Source: Lacinutrix sp. 5H-3-7-4
Lineage (GTDB): Bacteria; Bacteroidota; Bacteroidia; Flavobacteriales; Flavobacteriaceae
Assembly (NCBI RefSeq): GCF_000211855.2
Contig: NC_015638.1
Span: 682,001 to 746,000, forward strand
Reading direction: 5' to 3'
Length of the DNA: 64,000 nucleotides
Shown: positions 52,560-62,105 of the stretch, piece after piece
Position numbering within the stretch: the first letter of the stretch is position 1
How the letters are laid out: every line of letters begins with the position of its first letter
Program-made: the position numbers and the translations under genes
Notes under the pieces: model-generated
Database searches by the model: none
Seen by the model: only the letters and a program-made list of their open reading frames with translations
Told to the model about the DNA's origin: nothing

Positions 52560-53771
52560 TTAGCTATTAGCTATATTTTGAGAAACAATGTAGGCGCTAG
52601 TCCATGCGTTTTGAAAATTAAAACCACCGGTTACAGCATCTACATTGATGACTTCGCCTGCAAAAAAGAGATTTTTATGGTGCTTACTTTCAAATGTTTT
52701 AAAATTTATTTCTTTTAAATCTATACCACCAGCTGTTACAAACTCTTCTTTAAAGGTGCTTTTTCCAGATACTGAAAACACTGCTTTTGTAAGTTGATTG
52801 TTTAGTTTTTGTAATTGCTCTTTATTTGCGTCTGCCCAACGTAATTGCTCTGTAATTCCGGCTGCCAAAACTAATTTTTGCCACAGCCTTTTGGGTAGGT
52901 TAAATTGTGAATAGTTATATATTGCTTTTTTAGAAGCGTCCTTTTTTATTTGTTTTAAAGCTTCAATTGTATCTTCACTTGCTTGATTTACAAAATTAAT
53001 TTCTATATCAAAATTATAATTACGTTTAGCCAATTCTAAAGCTCCAAAAGCAGATAGTTTTAATATTGCTGGAGCACTAAATCCCCAATGTGTTATTAAT
53101 AATGGGCCGCTAGATTCTAAGTGCGAGTCTAAAACTTTTACGGTTACATTTTGTGCAACTACTCCCGGAATATCATTAATCCTCGAGTCTTTAATATTAA
53201 ATGTAAATAATGATGGTACTGGCTTTACAATATGATGGCTAAAACCTTCTAAAAGTTTCCATATTTTAGGATTACTACCTGTTGCGACAATAAGTTTTTT
53301 GCCTTTATAAATGCTATTTTTAGTAGTAAGTTCCCAAACTTCATTTTCATTTTTAATGGTATTTACAGATTGATTTTTTAATACTTCTACATTGTATTTA
53401 TTTGCTTGATTTACAAAACAATCTATTATTGTTTGAGATGAATTTGAAACGGGAAACATGCGACCATCTTCTTCAATTTTTAATTCTACTCCACGTTCTT
53501 CAAACCAAGCAATGGTATCTCCAGTCATGAAAGTATGAAATGGTCCTAAAAGCTCTTTTTCACCTCTTGGGTAATTAGTTACCAAGTCCTGAGGTATAAA
53601 CTCTGCATGAGTAACATTACAACGTCCACCACCAGATACTTTTACTTTAGTTAAAACCTCTTTACCTCTTTCTAAAATGGTTATTTTTAAATCAGGATTT
53701 TGCTCTGCAATATTTATTGCTGCAAAAAAGCCTGCTGCGCCACCTCCAATTATAATAACATCTTTAATCAT
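52560..53771 (-). CDS. HI0933/YhiN-family flavoprotein
   Basis: A 403-residue FAD-dependent oxidoreductase of unknown substrate. It has the N-terminal IIGGGAAGFFAAINIAE, KVKVSGGGRCNVTH near 43-56, and the C-terminal EVINVDAVTGGFNFQNAWTSAYI, all typical of the family. It overlaps the GDPD gene by four bases (ATGA), with the GDPD gene upstream and translated first. The biochemical role of the family is not settled. Confidence 0.9.
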   Translation of the reverse strand: MIKDVIIIGGGAAGFFAAINIAEQNPDLKITILERGKEVLTKVKVSGGGRCNVTHAEFIPQDLVTNYPRGEKELLGPFHTFMTGDTIAWFEERGVELKIEEDGRMFPVSNSSQTIIDCFVNQANKYNVEVLKNQSVNTIKNENEVWELTTKNSIYKGKKLIVATGSNPKIWKLLEGFSHHIVKPVPSLFTFNIKDSRINDIPGVVAQNVTVKVLDSHLESSGPLLITHWGFSAPAILKLSAFGALELAKRNYNFDIEINFVNQASEDTIEALKQIKKDASKKAIYNYSQFNLPKRLWQKLVLAAGITEQLRWADANKEQLQKLNNQLTKAVFSVSGKSTFKEEFVTAGGIDLKEINFKTFESKHHKNLFFAGEVINVDAVTGGFNFQNAWTSAYIVSQNIANS

Positions 53772-54454
53772 AATACTCTATCGGGAAAATCACTAATTAT
53801 AGCATTTACATTGTATTTTTTCATTCTTGCAATTGCTTTAGGCGTGTTTACTGTCCATGTATTTATAATATACCCATTTTTTTGGGCATTTTTTACATTG
53901 TTTTCACTTAAAAGCGCAAAGTTAGGGTGTAAAATTTTAGTTTCTATAGTTTTTGCAAAAGTAATTGCTTCTTCTAAATTTGCTTTGGTTAAAACACCTA
54001 ATGGAATTTTAGAATTTAAGTTATACATTACTGTTAGTTCTTTATGCTGAAAACTAGATACTATAAAATTACTATAATTCCATTGTTGGTTTTGTATATA
54101 GCTTTCTATTAGTTCTACTGTTTTTGAAGCTGTATTTTTTCCTTTTAACTCAATATTTAAAAGACATTTTTTGTTTATTGTATTTAGCACTTCTTGTAGC
54201 GTTGGTATTTTATGCTCTTGTTCAACCTTTAGTTCTTGTAGTTCTTTCAAGGTATAGCTTGATACTTCGCCTGTTCCATTGGTTAAACGATCTAGTGTAA
54301 AATCATGAAAAACAACTAACTCTCCACTTTTACATAGGTGAACATCTATTTCTATACCATCAACCTTTAGTTCTAAGGCTTTATTTACAGAAGCTATTGT
54401 GTTTTCTGTAACGTATCCTTTTGCGCCTCTATGTCCAATATTTAATGTTTGCAT
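53768..54454 (-). CDS. Glycerophosphodiester phosphodiesterase
   Basis: A 228-residue cytoplasmic GDPD that splits glycerophosphodiesters into glycerol 3-phosphate and alcohol. It has the metal and catalytic motifs NIGHRGAKGYVTENTIASV at about 5-23 and EIDVHLCKSGELVVFHDFTL near 36-55, then NIELKGKN. The length is typical of UgpQ-like enzymes without a signal peptide. It starts the two-gene transcript with the HI0933 flavoprotein. Confidence 0.92.
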   Translation of the reverse strand: MQTLNIGHRGAKGYVTENTIASVNKALELKVDGIEIDVHLCKSGELVVFHDFTLDRLTNGTGEVSSYTLKELQELKVEQEHKIPTLQEVLNTINKKCLLNIELKGKNTASKTVELIESYIQNQQWNYSNFIVSSFQHKELTVMYNLNSKIPLGVLTKANLEEAITFAKTIETKILHPNFALLSENNVKNAQKNGYIINTWTVNTPKAIARMKKYNVNAIISDFPDRVL

Positions 54455-54481
54455 TGTTATGTTTAATATAATTTACAAAGT

Positions 54482-54533
54482 AAAAAAACCATCAATTTTA
54501 TTGAGCTAGTCAAAAAAATATGATGGTTTTTTT
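54482..54533 (-). terminator. Intrinsic terminator after the three-part surface protein gene
   Basis: AAAAAAACCATCA at 54482-54494 pairs with TGATGGTTTTTTT at 54521-54533 (13 bp, 26-base loop). On the minus strand it follows the stop at 54551 by 17 bases and includes a T run in the stem end. It separates that gene from the GDPD operon. Confidence 0.75.
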
Positions 54534-54550
54534 ATTATTTTAATTTGGTT

Positions 54551-57500
54551 TTAAAAAGATAATCCAAAGCCAAATGTGAATCGTAAACCTTCTGTACTAT
54601 TAAAGAAGTTAAATGTTCCTTGAATAGAGTCTGCCGCAGATACCCAAAAACCGCCTCCAAAATCACTATGCCATTTATTAGAGTAATCTCCAGGAAACCA
54701 TACACGACCAACATCTCCACCTGTAAATATTCCTATTTGTAATGGCAATGTAGCTGTACGAAAAGAATTAAATGCATATCTAATATCTGCACTACCTACT
54801 AATGAGCTTCTTCCTGTAAAACGTTCGTTTCTATAACCTCTTAATCCATTGTTACCTCCAATATTTGCTGCTTGGTAAAATACAAGATCATCACCAAATC
54901 TTACTTGAGCTCTTAAATCTGTCTTTAAAACTAATTTTCTGTTTTGTGATAATGCATTGTAAAATCCTAAATCTGAATTTAAATAACCATAAGTATTTTT
55001 AGTTTCTTCTGGTTCTGTTTTTGCTCCTACATTTAATTTAAAAGTCATACCTCTTGTAGGTATAATTTTATTATCGAAACTGGCATAATTATAGTTTCCT
55101 TCTAATGCTACAAAAAAGCGTCTAGAATAAAAATCTGTTTCTGGTGTTGTAGGTGAAAATGTAGAAATAAAACGTCCTGGAGTATTTCCTATTTCTATAC
55201 CTTCTACAATGGCTTTATAACCATAATCACTACCAAAATTTCCTTTTTTAAGCACACCAATACTGGCTTGATATATACTTTTCTTTACACGATTATAATC
55301 TAAGTCTAAATCATCGTCTAGGTTTACAGTTTCATTACCATAACCAAAAAAGTTACTTGCAAAATTCTCTGTTGTAATTTTACCAGAAACATGTAAATTC
55401 CACTCTCCAAATAAATTTGCAAATTCTCCATCGTAATCTAAACTAAAGCCACTAGTGGCGAAAAAATAGCCTAATTTGAACCTGTGTTGCTGAGAAAAAG
55501 GATTTCTCTGAAAGCCTTTTTTAGTAAAAACGGTTGATAGTCCTATTAATACTCCATCGTCTGGATTAAAACCTACATTTGGTATTAGTGTACTGGTGTT
55601 AACTATATTTTTATTAAAATCAAAAAGGTTATGGTTGTAAATATCTGATAGTTTTATAACTGCTCCTTTATTTTCTTCTATTGTATTAGGTTTAGATTTA
55701 TGGTCGTAAACTTTTACACGTCTTCCATTTTTAATTCTATAGATATCGTTATTTTGACCTCCAATTATTCGCGTATAAATTAAGTTATTTGCTTTACCAG
55801 ATACTTCAAACACATCATCATCATCTAAACCATAAATCCATAACTCTTTTGTTATGTCTCTATTAAATGTTCTGTCTATTAAAACTTCTCCTTTTTCACC
55901 ATCAATAATTCTTGAAATTTTAACGTTTGTTTCTTTGTTTCCTGTTCTTGTTATTTCGAAAAAATCATCTTTATCTGTTCCTGTAATAATTACAAGTTCG
56001 TTAAGGTAATTATAGTAACGTTCTGCAATATCTAATAAGTTTTGTCTACGTCCTTTTAAAAAGCCTTGAATTTCTGTTATAGACTCATCTCTTACTTCTT
56101 TTGGAATTCTTTTAAAGGCTTTTGTAATCACATCATCTGTAATATTTTCCTGTAAAAATTTTGCTTGTTTCATCCAGGCTTCCTTATCTGAATTTTGAAT
56201 TAAAACTTTATCTAGTTTTATTCCTGCACTATTCATCCACTTAATGTCTTTTAGTTCTGCATCGTAAACCTGAAGTTGTTTTGTAGATCCAGAAAGAAAC
56301 TTCATTATATCTAATAATGCACCATCAAAATTTGAAAACACCTGATCACGATCTCTAGGTATGGGTCTAAATAACTTATCTCCATTTTCTTGATCAAATT
56401 GTGCCCAACGCCATTGATCTTGGTGTCTATCCCAATCACCTATAAGCATATCAAAAAGTCTTGCTCTTATGTATGCATTTTCGTCTATTTTATATTTTTC
56501 GTCTTCACGTACTTTTTCGATAATGTCATGAGTACTTTCAATATCGTCTGCATAACCAAAGTTTCTTTCGTTGGTGTAATTTTCTTCAGGACGCTCTTCA
56601 ATCATGTATAATTCACCACCATATTCTGCATTATAATCACCCAAATGTTTATGTTTTGGAATGAAGTATAGTTTTGGGTTTGTATGATAGACCTGAGCTG
56701 CATCAGACAGTTCCGGAATTGCAAAAGAGGCATATGGATGTGCTGCCGTGTAAAAATCTAATATTAAATCTTCTACTGTTGTTTTTTCAAATTCATCTTG
56801 TATATAAGTTTCCTTAAATAAAACAGCTTGTAAATATTGTGTGGCACTTTTTCTAAGTGCTCGCATATTTAATTCTTTTCCATCTTTTGTTTTTAATCTT
56901 AATGATTTTGTTTGGTGACCGCCACCTGCACGTACTATTTCTAAACCTCCATAAAGCGTATCTAGTGTTGCTACTTGAGCTTTAATATTTGTACTGTATA
57001 CTTTTCTATATCTATCTCCTAATAGTGTTTTATAAACACCAGATTTTTCGGTTTCTTCCTTTGTGTATATTGAAGCGTCCACGGTTTGTGGAAAAGTATC
57101 TTCTAATGTTTCTATATCGAAAACATCTTTGTTTTTTGGCATAACTTCTCGTTGAAACACTAACTTAGGTTTTCCTTCTTCTTGTAAATAAATACCAACC
57201 CAAGCGCTACCGTCTTTAAAAAAAGTTAACTCTGCAAACCCTTGTTCTCCAGAAGAAAACAAACCATTATTGCTTAAGCCCGCAAAAGAAGCTTTAGACC
57301 CAGAACCCGAAACTATTTGTCGTATTCCATTATTTTCAATGTATTGCATTGTATGCTCATGACCAGATGCAAATACAATATTATCGTACTCTAAAGCCAT
57401 TGTTTCAATTCTGTTCATTAATTCGTTATAACGTTCATTATAACGGTCTTGAATAGATACACCACCTTGAGTTCTTACTTGTGCTAACAAAGATGCTAAA

Positions 57501-58261
57501 ATTGGCAAGGGTACATTACTTTGCGTTGGAAACAAATGTTTTCTTGCTGCATATTGCCCACCATGAATTGCATTTGTATACATTGGGTGATGCATTGCAA
57601 ATACTATACGTTTACCTTGTGCTTTTTTTAATTCGCCTTCTAATTCTTCAAAAAAACGATCTCTTGTTTTTATTTCACATTCATCATTTATTGTTGGCGT
57701 ATCATTCCAGTTTTCTAAATACCATTGTGTATCTACAACTATTAACTGTATTTTTTCGCTAATGTCTATACTCTCTAACGGACATCCATTTTCTGGCTGA
57801 AAAGTATTTTTACCAAGCGCCTTTTCTATATATTTTTCTTCTCTTTTTACACCCTTAACACCATCTGCATACCAATCGTGGTTTCCTGGTATAAACACAA
57901 CATCTCCCTTAAAACCTTCTAACGCTTTTACTTGAGCATTTAATGCGTTTTCACCTTCTGCTCTACCTTTTTCATCTTTCGCTGGTAATCCATCTGGGTA
58001 AATATTATCACCTAAAAATACAGCCACATCTTTTTTTGTAGCCTTATTTGATATATGATTTTTAAAAGCCTGGAGTCCAAGAGACATTCCATTCATTGGT
58101 GATTTACCTGCATCACCAATTAAATAAAACTTTCTATTAATTTCTTTATTTGGCAATGTTGCGTTTTTATCGTTTTCATCTCTATATTTTGACTTATACG
58201 TTGCACAACTTGATATAAAAAGAAAAATAATAATTGTTAGAATTATGTTATTTTTAGTCAT
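54551..58261 (-). CDS. Three-part lipoprotein: phosphoesterase, kinase-like domain, Omp85-like barrel
   Basis: A 1236-residue lipoprotein (signal ending LFISSC, Cys19). Residues about 45-330 are a calcineurin-type phosphoesterase: YLIGDAG, FLGDNIYPDG, IPGNHDWY, MHHPMYT and SGHEHTM. Near 600-640 lies a CotH/HipA-like kinase-type loop: DMLIGDWDRHQDQWRW followed by PIPRDRDQVFSNFDG. The last 330 residues are a barrel of the Omp85/surface-antigen type, with NGLRGYRNERF as the VRGF-like loop and the end GFGLSF. It is probably anchored by both lipid and barrel at the outer membrane. The domain roles are inferred from motifs; the middle domain could be non-catalytic. Confidence 0.82.
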   Translation of the reverse strand: MTKNNIILTIIIFLFISSCATYKSKYRDENDKNATLPNKEINRKFYLIGDAGKSPMNGMSLGLQAFKNHISNKATKKDVAVFLGDNIYPDGLPAKDEKGRAEGENALNAQVKALEGFKGDVVFIPGNHDWYADGVKGVKREEKYIEKALGKNTFQPENGCPLESIDISEKIQLIVVDTQWYLENWNDTPTINDECEIKTRDRFFEELEGELKKAQGKRIVFAMHHPMYTNAIHGGQYAARKHLFPTQSNVPLPILASLLAQVRTQGGVSIQDRYNERYNELMNRIETMALEYDNIVFASGHEHTMQYIENNGIRQIVSGSGSKASFAGLSNNGLFSSGEQGFAELTFFKDGSAWVGIYLQEEGKPKLVFQREVMPKNKDVFDIETLEDTFPQTVDASIYTKEETEKSGVYKTLLGDRYRKVYSTNIKAQVATLDTLYGGLEIVRAGGGHQTKSLRLKTKDGKELNMRALRKSATQYLQAVLFKETYIQDEFEKTTVEDLILDFYTAAHPYASFAIPELSDAAQVYHTNPKLYFIPKHKHLGDYNAEYGGELYMIEERPEENYTNERNFGYADDIESTHDIIEKVREDEKYKIDENAYIRARLFDMLIGDWDRHQDQWRWAQFDQENGDKLFRPIPRDRDQVFSNFDGALLDIMKFLSGSTKQLQVYDAELKDIKWMNSAGIKLDKVLIQNSDKEAWMKQAKFLQENITDDVITKAFKRIPKEVRDESITEIQGFLKGRRQNLLDIAERYYNYLNELVIITGTDKDDFFEITRTGNKETNVKISRIIDGEKGEVLIDRTFNRDITKELWIYGLDDDDVFEVSGKANNLIYTRIIGGQNNDIYRIKNGRRVKVYDHKSKPNTIEENKGAVIKLSDIYNHNLFDFNKNIVNTSTLIPNVGFNPDDGVLIGLSTVFTKKGFQRNPFSQQHRFKLGYFFATSGFSLDYDGEFANLFGEWNLHVSGKITTENFASNFFGYGNETVNLDDDLDLDYNRVKKSIYQASIGVLKKGNFGSDYGYKAIVEGIEIGNTPGRFISTFSPTTPETDFYSRRFFVALEGNYNYASFDNKIIPTRGMTFKLNVGAKTEPEETKNTYGYLNSDLGFYNALSQNRKLVLKTDLRAQVRFGDDLVFYQAANIGGNNGLRGYRNERFTGRSSLVGSADIRYAFNSFRTATLPLQIGIFTGGDVGRVWFPGDYSNKWHSDFGGGFWVSAADSIQGTFNFFNSTEGLRFTFGFGLSF

Positions 58262-58318
58262 AAAGGAAATTGATGGTTAATTTTTTAGTAATTTGGTTTC
58301 TTAAAACCTATAATTAGT

Positions 58319-59590
58319 ATGTCTGAGATTATTGAAAAAGCCGAGAAGTTTGTCTTAAATTTATTTAAAGAACAGCTTCCAAATACTTTTATATATCACG
58401 ATTTCACCCACACAAAACGAGTGCTTAAAAGTACAAAAGAATTAATTGAAAACTCTCAAATAAATGTTAATGAGGAAGAAATATTACTTTTAGCCGCTTT
58501 ATTTCATGACACTGGATATATTAAAACTAGGGAAGGACACGAAGAAGAAAGTGTTATTATTGCAACAAATTTTTTAGAAGAAGAAAACGTCTCTAAAGAT
58601 ATAATTGATGGTGTTAATAAATGCATCATGGCAACAAAATTTAAAGATTCGCCAAATGGTAAATTAGAAGAAATTATAAGAGATGCAGACGCTTCTCATT
58701 TTGCTAAAGATTATTTTGAAGAAGCTAGTGAGTTTTTAAGAAAAGAATACGAGGTTCAAGGTATACGAAATTATACTGCCAAAGAATGGTTAAAAGAAAA
58801 CATTAGTGTTTTAACAGAAAAACACCGTTACTACACTCCATATGCTATAAAAAACTGGCAACCAGTTAAAGATGAAAATCTAGCAAAATTAATTAAAAGA
58901 AGAAAAAAGAAAAAAGCGAAAGAAAATAAAGAACGCTTAAAAGCAAAATATAAAGCACAGTATAAAAATGAGAGTCCAGAAAGAGGTATTCAAACCTTTT
59001 ACAGAGTTGCCTTAAGAAACCACATTAAACTTAGTGATATTGCAGATACTAAAGCCAATATTTTACTATCTGTAAATGCCATTATTATTTCGGTTGTATT
59101 AGGTAATTTAATTTCAAAACTTGATACAAACCCATATTTAACTTACCCAACGGCTGTTTTTACTCTTTTTTGTGTAATCTCTATGATTATGTCTATAATT
59201 GCTACGCGACCAAATGTAACAAGTGGAGAGTTTACCAAAGAAGATGTTGAAAATAAAGAGGTAAACTTAACCTTTTTTGGAAATTTTCATAAAATGGGAC
59301 TTAAAGAATTTGAATGGGCAATAAACGAACTTCTTAAAGATAAAAATTACGTCTATACATCACTTACCAAAGATTTATACTATTTAGGAAAAGTTTTAGA
59401 GCGTAAATACCGCATACTACGTATAACCTATACTGTATTCATGACAGGAATAATAATATCTGTAATATTCTTTGCTTATGCTATAAAATCTAATCCTGGA
59501 GTAGACATACAAGATGTTTTAGAAAAAGAAGAACCTACAGCTTTAAAAGTAAATAATACCAAGCTTAAAAATGCGTTTTATTTAAACTAG
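58319..59590 (+). CDS. HD-domain protein with C-terminal Pycsar-effector-like membrane domain (DUF5706)
   Basis: A 423-residue protein. The N-terminal HD phosphohydrolase domain has FIYHDFTHTKRVL at about 24-36, AALFHDTGYIKTREGHEEE (His63-Asp64) and IIRDADASHF near 118-127. A basic Lys/Glu-rich linker follows at about 185-215. The C-terminal part matches DUF5706, the membrane effector of Pycsar phage defence: ALRNHIKLSDIADTKANILL, then two helices near 245-300 and a third near 380-400. No nucleotide cyclase is nearby. Its stop shares CTAG with the GAF gene on the other strand. Confidence 0.85.
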   Translation: MSEIIEKAEKFVLNLFKEQLPNTFIYHDFTHTKRVLKSTKELIENSQINVNEEEILLLAALFHDTGYIKTREGHEEESVIIATNFLEEENVSKDIIDGVNKCIMATKFKDSPNGKLEEIIRDADASHFAKDYFEEASEFLRKEYEVQGIRNYTAKEWLKENISVLTEKHRYYTPYAIKNWQPVKDENLAKLIKRRKKKKAKENKERLKAKYKAQYKNESPERGIQTFYRVALRNHIKLSDIADTKANILLSVNAIIISVVLGNLISKLDTNPYLTYPTAVFTLFCVISMIMSIIATRPNVTSGEFTKEDVENKEVNLTFFGNFHKMGLKEFEWAINELLKDKNYVYTSLTKDLYYLGKVLERKYRILRITYTVFMTGIIISVIFFAYAIKSNPGVDIQDVLEKEEPTALKVNNTKLKNAFYLN

Positions 59591-61971
59591 CCTTTTATCT
59601 CTTTTATTAAATCGTTGTAAGTATAAAATTCTTTTTTATTAGATTCTTTTTGATACAAAACGTTAACTCTAATAGCTTTTAAACCAGTTACACCTTGTAA
59701 ATCTTCTAACTCTAAAATTTCAACCTCATCACCTAATTTATGTTTAGATTGTAAAAATCTCACATATTTTAGGTACTCAAATTCGTCCTCTTGTTGTGAG
59801 TAAACAATAGTTAGTTTCCCTTTTGCCGTAATACGTTCTTCGGTACCTTTTATATTTGCTTTATCTACACGTTTTTTTACAACCTCGTATCTGGCATTAT
59901 AAGTACCATCAACATCAAAGTGTTTTTCGTCTGTTCTAAACCTAATTGATAAGGGCTGATTAAAAACCAAGATCATAGAAGCCACATCTAAAGCTATTGG
60001 ATATTTATGTTGCTTATTATAGAAAGCGGTTTCCATATCAATCATTACCTGCATTTGCCATAAACGCAAATTATATAAGTAAATTTCGTTAAAAGAATCT
60101 TCTTTGGTTATTGCTTCACCAATGTACATATTATGCTCAACACCATCGGTTTTAAAGCGTTCAAAAAAGTGAGGATACATAGCTTGTGCTTCAACTTGCT
60201 TTTTATCTAATAAAGAAGACATGTTCTTATTTATTAAACTAATGGTATCATCATAATTTTTACGATAAAAATAAATAACGTCCAACTCATTATCAATTTT
60301 GCTAAAGTAATCTTCAACATCATGAGTTAAATACGGTTTTGTTTTAAGCTGAAATTTAAATAAAGGCTCAATTTCATATTTAAAGAATTGAGTTATTTTT
60401 TGCTCGCTATCTACTTTAAAGTTACTTTTTAAATCTTTTTGATAGGCTTTTACTTGAAATAATAATTGTTCAAAAATTGGTAATTGCTCTTTTTTAAATG
60501 CCGCTTTTACAATTTTATCAACCATTTTAAGCTGAAGCGCTAAATCTTTTTGAGTTGCAATATTTCTGGCTTCTGATGAGCCTTTAACATCTATTTGCCC
60601 AAATAAAGGATAAACATTATCAAAACTAATTCTCTTAAAAGCAGGATTTTCATTTCCATTATATTCCTCCTTCATAAACTGCCTTGCAGCACTTTCAAAT
60701 TTCCATTTAACACTAGGATGTATAGATGTGCATTCTCGCTGTATAATGGCTTGAATAAGGTTTTCCTCGTCTAATCTTGAGCGTTTTACTGCCGATAAAA
60801 TAAACGGCATTACATCTACTAATTTATTAGAGTTTATACTATTTAAAGCTTTTGGTGTTTTAGAAACTAGCTCTAAAACTGCTAATAACTCACCGTTTTC
60901 TGCAATTGGAGCAAAAATGGCACTTTTGAAACCTTGCTCTTTTAAAACTTTTACTTGAGGCGATTTATCTTTTAAATTCTCAAAGCTTTTATCTACATTA
61001 GATATAGTAAAATTTGTCTTGTTTTTTAAAATTTTATCGTAGCTATAGTGGCAAAATAAATTTTCGCATTTAAATTCTTCTTTAGCTTTTAATAAAAAAC
61101 TACTTATGCTAGAATCGTGCACCTTCATCAAGGTGTTTTCTTCTTTATTAAAAATTGAAAACCCTACTTCTAAGTCTTGAACTCCTAATAGCGATCTAAA
61201 AACCTTTTGAAAGTCACCCATAAAACTTTCTGTTTTACGCTTGTTACTTCCAATTAAAGTAGTTTTAATATTAGAAATAGATTGATCGTCTGTAACATCA
61301 AAAATATTAGAAATTACAAATCCTTTAGAAACATAACTATTAGGCGGAAATTTTTCTTTCCAAAGATCTACATTTTCAAAATTATCTAACAACTCATCAA
61401 AATCGTCATTAGTTAATTTTGGTGCGTTTTCTGTTGGAATAATTTCCATAAAATCAGCATTATAAAGTATTTTATAAATTCTAACAATACCGTTTTTATC
61501 TGGAATTTCGTAATACAGCGGACGCTTAAAATTAATTTCATAATTATAATAGAAACCCATTATAATTGTACAACTTAAAATATACCAATCATCTTCTGGC
61601 ATATTTTTTATAACCAATTCAAAATCTGGACCAGCTTCTTTTATAATTTTTTTAAAACGCTTCGATGCATTAAAAATAAAATTATGATAAGGAACGCTTG
61701 CTGTTTTAATTTCGTTTAGACTTAATACTTCACTAAAAGAATCTTGCATTAAAACTTGAATTTCCTTTTCATGCTTTTTTAAAACCGAAGTTTTACTAAA
61801 ACCATCCCTAAGTATGGGAAATGGTTTTTGAGTTTTAAGTATACGACGTGCTTTGGCAGCAATAAACTCATCATCGCTATTTGCCAATTCCTCATAGCGC
61901 TCAATAAGTTTATTAAAACTTATCTCTAACGTAAAGGGTAAATTAATATTGTCGTTTAGGTCTAAAATCAT
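59587..61971 (-). CDS. GAF-domain protein, unknown function
   Basis: A 794-residue cytoplasmic protein. A GAF-like domain lies in about residues 255-420 (GVQDLEVGFSIFNKEENTL through VLKEQGFKSAIFAPIAENGE and LLAVLELVS). The rest is helical and fits no domain I can name. No kinase, cyclase, GGDEF or HTH motif is seen, so it may be a signal scaffold or phosphodiesterase-related sensor. The ATG at 61971 (MILDLNDNINLPFTLEI) is preferred over an in-frame start at 62043 because a TAnnTTTG box sits just upstream of it and the extra 24 residues look non-coding. Confidence 0.75.
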   Translation of the reverse strand: MILDLNDNINLPFTLEISFNKLIERYEELANSDDEFIAAKARRILKTQKPFPILRDGFSKTSVLKKHEKEIQVLMQDSFSEVLSLNEIKTASVPYHNFIFNASKRFKKIIKEAGPDFELVIKNMPEDDWYILSCTIIMGFYYNYEINFKRPLYYEIPDKNGIVRIYKILYNADFMEIIPTENAPKLTNDDFDELLDNFENVDLWKEKFPPNSYVSKGFVISNIFDVTDDQSISNIKTTLIGSNKRKTESFMGDFQKVFRSLLGVQDLEVGFSIFNKEENTLMKVHDSSISSFLLKAKEEFKCENLFCHYSYDKILKNKTNFTISNVDKSFENLKDKSPQVKVLKEQGFKSAIFAPIAENGELLAVLELVSKTPKALNSINSNKLVDVMPFILSAVKRSRLDEENLIQAIIQRECTSIHPSVKWKFESAARQFMKEEYNGNENPAFKRISFDNVYPLFGQIDVKGSSEARNIATQKDLALQLKMVDKIVKAAFKKEQLPIFEQLLFQVKAYQKDLKSNFKVDSEQKITQFFKYEIEPLFKFQLKTKPYLTHDVEDYFSKIDNELDVIYFYRKNYDDTISLINKNMSSLLDKKQVEAQAMYPHFFERFKTDGVEHNMYIGEAITKEDSFNEIYLYNLRLWQMQVMIDMETAFYNKQHKYPIALDVASMILVFNQPLSIRFRTDEKHFDVDGTYNARYEVVKKRVDKANIKGTEERITAKGKLTIVYSQQEDEFEYLKYVRFLQSKHKLGDEVEILELEDLQGVTGLKAIRVNVLYQKESNKKEFYTYNDLIKEIKG

Positions 61972-61985
61972 TGTGTTAAATAATG

Positions 61986-61993
61986 CAAAAATA
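61986..61993 (-). promoter_or_regulatory. -7 box (TATTTTTG) for the GAF gene
   Basis: On the minus strand TATTTTTGCA fits the TAnnTTTG consensus and ends 14 bases before the ATG at 61971. It lies inside the longer open frame, so it supports the shorter start. The upstream element is not clear. Confidence 0.4.
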
Positions 61994-62047
61994 CGCAATT
62001 TAACGTTTAGTCGTTCTTTCTTTAACAAAATGACAATAAACAAAACA

Positions 62048-62073
62048 AGAAAAGTGCCTTACAGCACTTTTCT
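62048..62073 (-). terminator. Terminator after the first amylase gene
   Basis: AGAAAAGTGC at 62048-62057 and GCACTTTTCT at 62064-62073 form a perfect 10-bp stem with a six-base loop. On the minus strand it follows the amylase stop at 62106 by 32 bases and continues into TGTTTTG. It is nearly symmetric but there is no gene end on the plus strand here. Confidence 0.7.
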
Positions 62074-62105
62074 ATATATATTAAACCAAATAGTTATTAA
62101 TTCTA

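Noticed and set aside
58319-59590. Complete Pycsar defence system
   Set aside because: No uridylate or cytidylate cyclase and no other defence gene lies nearby, so only the effector-like domain can be claimed.
61972-62043. Longer start for the GAF protein
   Set aside because: A TAnnTTTG box lies within it, and the extra residues look like translated promoter.
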